32,487 nucleotides of DNA from positions 1 to 32,487 of the IMG/VR virus record IMGVR_UViG_3300006641_000097; one strand, written 5' to 3'. Origin of the DNA: a virus. The notes beneath the pieces are model-generated. The model searched no databases, had not been told where the DNA came from, and saw nothing but the letters and a program-made list of their open reading frames with translations. The position numbers and the translations under genes are program-made. This document shows, one piece after another, positions 23,714-29,289 of the stretch (its first letter is position 1; each line of letters begins with the position of its first letter).

Positions 23714-24234
23714 CTGCCCGCACCCGGTTCACGCTTGAACGGACCGTGGACCCGTTCGTGCCCACGACGGCGCTGTGGATCATGCTGAATCCGTCGACCG
23801 CCGACGAGTTCGTTGACGATCCAACCATCCGGCGCGTGAAGGCGTTCACCGCCCGCGAAGGGTTCGGGCGGCTGGTGGTCGTCAACCTTGCGCCGTGGCG
23901 GGCCACCGACCCGAAGTCGCTGCCGCTCGTCGTTCAGCAGGTCGGGGAGTCCGAGGAAGCGCGGGTGAACGCCCGCAACTACGCGGTGATCGCTGAGCAG
24001 ATCGCCTCGGCCGACGTGGTGATCGCCGCGTGGGGAGCGCACGCCACGCCGCAGTTGCGCCGAATCGTTGCCATGTGGGCGATGCCCTCGCCGTGGCCGG
24101 CTGGTTGGCCTCCGATCCGCTGTCTCGGCAGAACGCAGTCCGGCGCACCCCGCCATCCGCTGTACGTCCGCGGGGATGTGCCGCTGGTGGAGTTCGTCGA
24201 GGCACACCACGCACGGCAGGCGGGCGAGTCGTGA
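23710..24234 (+). CDS. DUF1643 family protein
   Basis: 174 residues from ATG 23710 (GTG 23704 is an in-frame alternative). RFTLERTVDPFVPTTALWIM, LNPSTADEFVDDPTIRR, LVVVNLAPWRATDP and ASADVVIAAWGAH form the full DUF1643 signature in order. The family is common in phages and bacteria and has no established biochemical role. Both ends are coupled by 4-nt overlaps. Confidence 0.9.
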   Translation: MTARTRFTLERTVDPFVPTTALWIMLNPSTADEFVDDPTIRRVKAFTAREGFGRLVVVNLAPWRATDPKSLPLVVQQVGESEEARVNARNYAVIAEQIASADVVIAAWGAHATPQLRRIVAMWAMPSPWPAGWPPIRCLGRTQSGAPRHPLYVRGDVPLVEFVEAHHARQAGES

Positions 24235-24761
24235 CCGCCCGCACGCTCGCCGTCATCCTCGGCTTGGCGATGGCCGCCCCCCTCGCCGCCCAGGCGTACA
24301 GCGCCGGCCTGCTCGACGACACGCCCGGCGAGTTGGAGACCTCCGCACGGGTGGCACCGGTGACGTTCCCCCGCGTCAATCCCCCCCGACCGATGCCACC
24401 CGTGCGGATCACCACGACCACCACGACGACCACCACGACGACCGCCGCCCCACTGTCGGCGTGCGACGAGATGCACCGCTACCGGATCGCCGCCGGGCTG
24501 CCCGCCATCTTCGACCAGCTCGGCTGGCGGGAGAGTCGCTGCCTCAACACGGTCACTAGCCGCACCGGCTGCTGTGTCGGGTATTGGCAGCTGTTCGTCA
24601 CGCTGCACCTGCGCGACCCACGGGTCGCACCCCGCTACGCCCTCTGCGGGGTCCGCTCCGCTGCCGACGTGATTGGCGACGACCGGCGAGCCAAGAGGCG
24701 CCAGGCGTGCGCTGCGAAGGCGCTGTTGGACGTCGCCGGCATCGGGGCGTGGTCGCTGTGA
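24231..24761 (+). CDS. exported lysozyme/transglycosylase-like protein with poly-Thr linker
   Basis: 176 residues from GTG 24231. A signal peptide (ARTLAVILGLAMAAPLAAQA, cleavage probably after A20-A22), a Pro-rich spacer, 11 consecutive Thr (61-71) and a compact C-terminal domain. The domain has FDQLGWRESRC (candidate catalytic Glu101), NTVTSRTGCCVGYWQL and several Cys (78, 104, 114, 115, 139, 160), like the E-S-x-C ... G-x-W-Q core of lysozyme-like transglycosylases. It would act outside the membrane on the cell wall. Its place in the early operon, away from the lysis cassette, points to entry control, wall remodelling or exclusion rather than lysis. Confidence 0.7.
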   Translation: MTARTLAVILGLAMAAPLAAQAYSAGLLDDTPGELETSARVAPVTFPRVNPPRPMPPVRITTTTTTTTTTTAAPLSACDEMHRYRIAAGLPAIFDQLGWRESRCLNTVTSRTGCCVGYWQLFVTLHLRDPRVAPRYALCGVRSAADVIGDDRRAKRRQACAAKALLDVAGIGAWSL

Positions 24762-24913
24762 GCGTCTACCCGGACGGCATGGTCGCCGCCGACCTCGACG
24801 CCTGGTGGGGCGGCAACCACGTCTGCCCCGACTGCGGCCAGCAGACCGACGAACCCGAACAGCTGTGCGACCTGTGCAACCAGCGAACAGAGATGGAGGA
24901 AGAAGATGACTGA
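24758..24913 (+). CDS. 51-residue zinc-ribbon protein
   Basis: GTG 24758 overlaps the preceding stop; its end overlaps the pentapeptide gene by 8 nt. [20 protein letters not shown] holds two CxxC knuckles, followed by an acidic tail ending EMEEEDD. It is probably a small zinc-binding adaptor. No function is assigned. Confidence 0.7.
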   Translation: MSVYPDGMVAADLDAWWGGNHVCPDCGQQTDEPEQLCDLCNQRTEMEEEDD

Positions 24914-25394
24914 CCGCATCGTGAACGGCTACACGGTCAAGCCCGGGGCCGACCTGTCCGGGGCCGACCTGTACGGGGCCAACCTGACCAGGGCCTACCT
25001 GTCCGGGGCCGACCTGACCGGGGCCGACCTGACCAGGGCCGACCTGACCGGGGCCGACCTGTACGGGGCCGACCTGTACGGGGCCGACCTGACCGGGGCC
25101 AACCTGACCAGGGCCGACCTGACCAGGGCCGACCTGACCGGGGCGAAGGGCATCCGCTGGGGGACCATCGGGCCGGTCGGCAAGGGACGACGGACGCTGA
25201 CCGCATGGGCGCACGACTCGCTGCCCGCCCCGATCATCGGCGGCGGATGCTTCCGTGGCACGTTCACCGAGTTCCGTGAGCTGATCGCTGGGGAGCCGTG
25301 GGAGTGGCCCGGCAGCGATCCGGTTGACATCGCCCGCTGGCGGGCCGAGTGCGCGGCTGCGGCGGACCTGCTCGAACTGGCAGTGACGGCATGA
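24906..25394 (+). CDS. pentapeptide-repeat protein
   Basis: 162 residues with GGAGGAAGAAG before the ATG. Thirteen uninterrupted A-(D/N/Y)-L-x-(G/R) units (residues about 15-79) would form a short right-handed beta helix of about three coils. A different C-terminal domain (80-162: [48 protein letters not shown]) follows. Gyrase-protecting pentapeptide proteins (Qnr, MfpA) are known DNA mimics, but they have many more repeats, so that role is only a possibility. The near-identical DNA units suggest recent expansion. Confidence 0.9.
   Translation: MTDRIVNGYTVKPGADLSGADLYGANLTRAYLSGADLTGADLTRADLTGADLYGADLYGADLTGANLTRADLTRADLTGAKGIRWGTIGPVGKGRRTLTAWAHDSLPAPIIGGGCFRGTFTEFRELIAGEPWEWPGSDPVDIARWRAECAAAADLLELAVTA
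24945..25139 (+). repeat. 13 tandem 15-bp coding repeats
   Basis: Thirteen units close to GGGGCCGACCTGACC encode the pentapeptides. They vary mostly at the last three to four bases (TCC/TAC/ACC, then GG or AG) and, in a few, at the second codon. The near-identity in DNA, beyond what protein conservation needs, points to slippage or recombination; copy number may vary between isolates and in assemblies. Confidence 0.9.
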
Positions 25395-25720
25395 CCGCCG
25401 ACCGCACCCCGCAGATCGGGGAAGTGTGGACATCGGCCCGCACGGGCGACGTGACGATCGTGGCCGTGGGACCTGAGCACGTCGCCTACTTGTACGAGCG
25501 AGATCACCTGTCGTCCTGCTGGACGGTGGACAACTTCCTGCGCCACTTCACCCCACCCGCCGAGCCGTGGCCCGACCTGCCGTCCGTGCGGTGGGGGTTT
25601 CAGGTGCGATCAGACGGCTTCGTGTTCACCTCCACCACCGAGGTAGACGCCCGCCGCTACGTCGCCCACGACCCCGCCAACCGTCGCCTCATCTGTTGGA
25701 CACCGGAGGTCGTGGAGTGA
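25391..25720 (+). CDS. early protein of unknown function
   Basis: 109 residues from ATG 25391 (ATGA overlap). [21 protein letters not shown] at the start looks like a small SH3/KOW-like barrel, then [20 protein letters not shown], and a second beta part [20 protein letters not shown]. Small phage proteins of this layout are common in actinophage early regions. No known function. Confidence 0.65.
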   Translation: MTADRTPQIGEVWTSARTGDVTIVAVGPEHVAYLYERDHLSSCWTVDNFLRHFTPPAEPWPDLPSVRWGFQVRSDGFVFTSTTEVDARRYVAHDPANRRLICWTPEVVE

Positions 25721-25947
25721 CCGAGTTCCGTGACGCCATCGCCGCTCTAACCGATGAGAGATACGACGGGTGCAGCCCGCGCCATCGGGCCGACGACATC
25801 CTCGCCATGCCCGAGATGCGGGCGATCCGGCTGGCGTTGCGGCGGATGGCTCTCGACATGAGCGATCTGCGTCCGACGTTGGAGTACTACGGCCTACCCG
25901 AGCACGTCCTCGCCTGGGTGCTCGACGACCAGGAGGCGCAGCCGTGA
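25717..25947 (+). CDS. small early protein of unknown function
   Basis: 76 residues from GTG 25717 (GTGA overlap on both sides). All-helical: FRDAIAALTDERYDGCSPRH, MPEMRAIRLALRRMALDMS, LPEHVLAWVLDDQEAQ. No domain recognised. It was accepted because of tight coupling within the operon. Confidence 0.6.
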   Translation: MTEFRDAIAALTDERYDGCSPRHRADDILAMPEMRAIRLALRRMALDMSDLRPTLEYYGLPEHVLAWVLDDQEAQP

Positions 25948-26147
25948 TCGCCACCGTGACAGTCAGTAACCCATCGGTTGAGGTGGAGCACTTCCCCGAC
26001 CTCAACCATTGGGGCGTCCGGTTCCTCGACGCCGACCGCAACGTCCTCGCCGTCGTCACCTGCACCGACCCGTGGGAGTTGGCGACGCTGCTTCTTGACG
26101 CCAGCATGGACCTCAACGTGATGCTGTTGCAGGCGGCGGCGAAGTGA
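25944..26147 (+). CDS. small early protein of unknown function
   Basis: 67 residues from GTG 25944, overlapping both neighbours by 4 nt. Beta strands IATVTVSNPSVEVEHF, GVRFLDADRNVLAVVTC and a helix WELATLLLDASMDLNVML. No family is recognised. Position just before the Cas4-like nuclease suggests a role in early DNA metabolism, without direct support. Confidence 0.6.
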   Translation: MIATVTVSNPSVEVEHFPDLNHWGVRFLDADRNVLAVVTCTDPWELATLLLDASMDLNVMLLQAAAK

Positions 26148-27565
26148 GTGACGCCCGACGTGACCGCTGGGGCCGCTACCTCGTCCTGCCGCCCGGCGGC
26201 ACCAAGCCGATCGGCTACAGCCGGGCGACGACGAAGGCGAAGATCCTCGACGACCAGGGCGGGCTGATGCCGTGGGCGGCAACGGCCACCGTCGTCGGCG
26301 CCCTACGCCGGCCAGGGCTGCAGGCTCGCTGGGCCGCACTCCTCGCCGAGCACCCTGACCCGTGGTACGGCTCGCCCGAGTCGAAGGCAGCGTGCAAGCG
26401 GCTGGTTGAGGAGTGCAAGCAGGCGGGCGGGTCGACGGACCGGGCCGACCTCGGCACGGCGATCCACGCCATCATCGAGGGCATCGGGCGCGGCGGCACG
26501 CCGCTGCTCGACGACAGGATGCGCGCCGACGTCGACGCCTACCTCGACTGCCTCAACCGCTACGGGATCACCGTCGACCCCGAGATGATCGAGTCGATCG
26601 TCGTCCTCGACGCCTACCAAGTGGCCGGGACCGCCGACACGCTGCGCACCACCGTGCCCGGCCTTGACGACGTCGTCGGCGACCTCAAGACCGGCGCATC
26701 ACTCGACTACGGCGCCGCCGGCTACGCGATCCAGCTGGCCATCTACGCCAACGCCGACAACCGCTACATGCAGGGCGCAGCCGCCGACGGCAGCGAGGAC
26801 CGGCGGCTGCCGATGCCGAACGTGTCCCGCGAGCACGCCCTCCTCTTCCACCTGCCAGCCGGTGAAGCCCGCTGCACGCCGATCGTCATCAACATCGACG
26901 CCGGCTGGGACGCCTTCCACCGTGCGCTGGAGGTGGAGCAGTGGCGCAAGCGCAAGAACCTCCTGACCCCGCTGGGCGACCTGCTCGGCTCGCCCTCTCT
27001 TGTTCCCATTCCTCCCACGGCTGCTGCGTCGAGCGAACCTCCTCCGTTCGACGCGCCCGTGGCGAGTGCGGGCGCCGACGACTCCTCTCCGTCGGCGCCC
27101 GCTGCTTCGACCCGTGGCGACGAGCTCGCCGCCGTGCCGACGGCCACGCCCGACGAGGGCGGCCCGGCTGACGACGCCGCCGTCGCCCTGCTGCGCTCCC
27201 GCTACGCCGCCCTCGACGCCGCTGGGCGGGCGTGGATTGGCGAGCTGTGGAACCAGGCGCAGCGGCACCACGTCGGGTTTCACCTGCGGGACAACTACAC
27301 GGTGCGCCGCTTCGAGCTGCTGCGCGGCTTGACCCTCCTGTGCGCCGCAGGCGCCGACGATGACGAGACGCTGCGCACCGCCGTCGCCTCCGTTGTCGGC
27401 GCCGACTGGCCCCGTTTCGGCAACGTCGAGCCCGGTCACGCCCTCGGCGTGCTGGGCGCCGACGAGGCCGCCCGATTCGCCCTGCTGTGCGACGCCCTCG
27501 CCGCCGGCACGGCGACCGCCGACGTCAGCGACGCCGGCGTCGTCACCCTCCACATCCCCAACTGA
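26144..27565 (+). CDS. Cas4/RecB-like PD-(D/E)XK nuclease
   Basis: 473 residues from GTG 26144. Nuclease motifs in order: TAIHAIIEG (His108), MIESIVV (Glu150), VAGTADTL (Asp165), VGDLKTG (Asp180, Lys182) and YAIQLAIY (Gln197-x-x-x-Tyr201), i.e. the RecB/Cas4-type core, probably an exonuclease for recombination or concatemer processing. A Pro/Ala/Ser-rich linker (about 282-340) leads to a second helical domain (LRSRYAALDAAGRAWIGELW, QAQRHHVGFHLRD) of unknown role. The four Cys of an iron-sulphur Cas4 are not visible. The SSB-like gene follows 15 nt later. Confidence 0.85.
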   Translation: MSDARRDRWGRYLVLPPGGTKPIGYSRATTKAKILDDQGGLMPWAATATVVGALRRPGLQARWAALLAEHPDPWYGSPESKAACKRLVEECKQAGGSTDRADLGTAIHAIIEGIGRGGTPLLDDRMRADVDAYLDCLNRYGITVDPEMIESIVVLDAYQVAGTADTLRTTVPGLDDVVGDLKTGASLDYGAAGYAIQLAIYANADNRYMQGAAADGSEDRRLPMPNVSREHALLFHLPAGEARCTPIVINIDAGWDAFHRALEVEQWRKRKNLLTPLGDLLGSPSLVPIPPTAAASSEPPPFDAPVASAGADDSSPSAPAASTRGDELAAVPTATPDEGGPADDAAVALLRSRYAALDAAGRAWIGELWNQAQRHHVGFHLRDNYTVRRFELLRGLTLLCAAGADDDETLRTAVASVVGADWPRFGNVEPGHALGVLGADEAARFALLCDALAAGTATADVSDAGVVTLHIPN

Positions 27566-27580
27566 AAGGCAGACACAGCC

Positions 27581-28156
27581 ATGTCAACACCCATCGGAAG
27601 CACTGCAGGCACAGCCGGCCCGCCGGCACTCAGCCTGCCCAACGTCGGCGACTGGTGCGACGTCGCCATCGTCAATGAGGAGAAGGTCGCCGCCTACGTC
27701 TTCGGCACGTCCGAGCCGGCCCTGACCATGTCGGGACAGCCGAAGACCAAGGACAAGGTCACGGTCATCGTCGTCAACCCCGGTACGGCCGTCGTCACCG
27801 TGAACAAGGAGACACGCCCGCCCGTCGCCGACGAGCTGGCCGTCATCTACTTCGAGGGGCGCAACCGCTGGGACCCCGACCTCGACAAGGAGAAGGCCAA
27901 GGGCGACTTCAAGTCGTGGAGCGGCGCGAAGACCGACCACGGCCAACTGATGACCGGCGACGTGTTCCGCTGGCAGTTCGCTGAGGAGCGCCCCGGCAAG
28001 GGCGCTCAGCCGCGTCGCATCCGCCTCGTCAAGCTGCGCGCTGCCAGGCCCGACGAGGCTGAGCGGACCGCTCGCTGCGACGCCCTGTTCCACGAGATGA
28101 AGCGCGGCACGCCCGTCGGCGCCCCGGTGAGCGCAACGCCGATGACGGACTTCTGA
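27581..28156 (+). CDS. putative single-strand DNA-binding protein (OB-fold-like)
   Basis: 191 residues from ATG 27581. A beta-rich core (DWCDVAIVNEEKVAAYVFG, KDKVTVIVVNPGTAVVTVNK, LAVIYFEGRNRW, VFRWQFAEERPG, RRIRLVKLRAA) suits an OB fold, and the C-terminus ends TPMTDF, a short acidic/aromatic tip like SSB interaction tails. Position directly after the Cas4-like nuclease and upstream of resolvase and primase genes supports an ssDNA-binding role. The family is not recognised with certainty. Confidence 0.5.
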   Translation: MSTPIGSTAGTAGPPALSLPNVGDWCDVAIVNEEKVAAYVFGTSEPALTMSGQPKTKDKVTVIVVNPGTAVVTVNKETRPPVADELAVIYFEGRNRWDPDLDKEKAKGDFKSWSGAKTDHGQLMTGDVFRWQFAEERPGKGAQPRRIRLVKLRAARPDEAERTARCDALFHEMKRGTPVGAPVSATPMTDF

Positions 28157-28290
28157 CCGGCTGACCGTTCTGTCTGCTGCAGGCAGATGACAGCCGGGAA
28201 AGACCGGCCCCCACGGCGAGGCGCACGGCACGCAGACCTCCGCAGTTCGACTCTGCGGCGTGGGGCAACCGATGAGGAAAGGACGAGGAA
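28157..28290 (+). ncRNA. structured whiB leader with tRNA-like acceptor/T-arm
   Basis: Three consecutive hairpins: TCTGC/GCAGA (28173-28187), GCCGG/CCGGC with loop GAAAGA (28193-28208), and a composite in which CCCCACG (28209-28215) pairs with CGTGGGG (28259-28265). Inside it, CCGCAG / CTGCGG (28240-28245, 28253-28258) encloses the canonical T-loop TTCGACT. The two stems abut without a gap, as in the acceptor/T-arm half of a tRNA, but only 24 nt remain for D and anticodon arms, no CCA follows, and no proper anticodon loop can be drawn. It is likely a tRNA-derived or tRNA-mimic leader rather than a working tRNA. Confidence 0.4.
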
Positions 28291-28695
28291 GTGATCGACA
28301 AGCTGATCCCGCTGGTGCGGCCAGAACCGTGGACGGAGCACGCCGCCTGCGGCGGGATGGACCCCAACATCTTTCACCCCGAGCGAGGCGACACCAGGGC
28401 CGTCCGTCGGGCGCTCGCCGTCTGCGCTGCCTGCCCCGTCGCCGCCGACTGCCTCGACTACGCACTGCGCATCGGCTCCACTGTCGGCATCCTCGGCGGG
28501 ACATCCGGCAAGCAGCGGCGAGGGATGCTGGCCGGCGGCAAGCGAGGGCTGCGCGACATCCCCTGCGGCACCTACGCCGGCTGGCGCAAGCACAAGCGGG
28601 AGGGCAGCGAGGCGTGCTTCGCCTGCTGTGAGGCGATGCGCTCATTCTCCCGACAGGCAGGCGCACGCCGCCGTGCCCAGCGGGGCGCGGCGTGA
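28291..28695 (+). CDS. WhiB-family regulator with extra C-terminal Cys motif
   Basis: 134 residues from GTG 28291 behind GAGGAAAGGACGAGG. Iron-sulphur ligands Cys20, Cys45, Cys48 and Cys54 (HAAC ... CAACPVAADC), then the GILGG turn of WhiB proteins (66-70). The C-terminal domain contains CGTYAGWRKHKREGSEACFA (Cys92, Cys109), with Cys112 and Cys113 next, a second Cys module that I also recall from actinophage proteins. WhiB proteins bind sigma factor region 4 and alter transcription or block host cell division and exclude other phages (known for WhiBTM4). It overlaps the resolvase gene. Confidence 0.92.
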   Translation: MIDKLIPLVRPEPWTEHAACGGMDPNIFHPERGDTRAVRRALAVCAACPVAADCLDYALRIGSTVGILGGTSGKQRRGMLAGGKRGLRDIPCGTYAGWRKHKREGSEACFACCEAMRSFSRQAGARRRAQRGAA

Positions 28696-29030
28696 CCAAC
28701 CCACAGAAACGGAAAGGCGACCAAGCCGAACGCGAAATCGCCGCCATCCTCACCGACCTCCTCGGCACGAAGGTGCGCAGGCGGCTCGGAGCGGGCAGGC
28801 AGGACGACACCGGCGACCTCGACGGCCTCGCCGACTGCACCGTCGAAGTCAAGTCGTACGCCGACACCCTCCGAGCGATCAACGTCGGCCTCACCGACCT
28901 CGAGCGTGAGCAGGCGCACTCCGGTGACACGTTCGGTGTCCTGTTCGTCCGCCGCCGTGGCGGCCGCTGGATCGCCGTCATGGACGTCCCCCGGTTCGCC
29001 ACCTTCTACCGAGAGGCGACGGGGCCATGA
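28692..29030 (+). CDS. Hjc-like Holliday junction resolvase / PD-(D/E)XK endonuclease
   Basis: 112 residues from GTG 28692 (GTGA overlap). KRKGDQAEREIAAIL (Glu), RRLGAGRQDDTGDLDGL (Asp) and CTVEVKSY (E-x-K) give the order E ... D ... E-x-K of the archaeal Hjc and phage resolvase-like nucleases. The end is WIAVMDVPRFATFYR. It probably resolves branched replication or recombination intermediates before packaging, working with the Cas4-like and SSB-like proteins. Confidence 0.8.
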   Translation: MTNPQKRKGDQAEREIAAILTDLLGTKVRRRLGAGRQDDTGDLDGLADCTVEVKSYADTLRAINVGLTDLEREQAHSGDTFGVLFVRRRGGRWIAVMDVPRFATFYREATGP

Positions 29031-29155
29031 CTCAGCCGTACGACCCCAAGCTCGACTGGCAGCGGTTCTGGTGGGAGGCGCGCGCCTACTACCTGGTGGC
29101 GATCGCCAGGAACGCCCTCGCAAGCCTCCCAACGGTGCAGCAGAGGCGGCGATGA
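29027..29155 (+). CDS. 42-residue early protein
   Basis: ATG 29027 overlaps the resolvase stop (ATGA) and the TGA overlaps the next ATG. Peptide MTQPYDPKLDWQRFWWEARA continues with a helical, basic end (VAIARNALASLPTVQQRRR). It is amphipathic with three Trp and may bind a partner protein. Kept because of coupling on both sides. Function unknown. Confidence 0.5.
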   Translation: MTQPYDPKLDWQRFWWEARAYYLVAIARNALASLPTVQQRRR

Positions 29156-29289
29156 CGACGCTGCGCTGCCCCACATGCGGCCAGACGGTCGTCGTCGCTG
29201 TCGCCGTCAAGTCGGCCAGCTGCGCCCACCGCGGCACACCCCACGACGCCCGCAAGCCGACCCCGATGATCGAGCAGGTTGACCGATGA
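29152..29289 (+). CDS. 45-residue zinc-finger-like protein
   Basis: ATG 29152 overlaps the previous stop; the TGA overlaps the primase ATG. RCPTCGQTVVVAVAVKSASC, then AHRGTPH: one CxxC knuckle plus Cys and His residues that could complete a zinc site. Small zinc ribbons beside replication genes are frequent in actinophages. No function is assigned. Confidence 0.55.
   Translation: MTTLRCPTCGQTVVVAVAVKSASCAHRGTPHDARKPTPMIEQVDR

Noticed and set aside
23979-25433. 484-codon minus-strand frame with GQVGP repeats
   Set aside because: It is the reverse complement of the pentapeptide repeats and of several well-supported plus-strand genes.
26144-27565. True CRISPR Cas4
   Set aside because: No Fe-S Cys cluster and no cas1/cas2 nearby.
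28209-28265. Functional phage tRNA in the whiB leader
   Set aside because: Only 57 nt between acceptor ends, no D arm, no U before a possible anticodon (loop CACGGCA) and no CCA; kept only as a tRNA-like structure.
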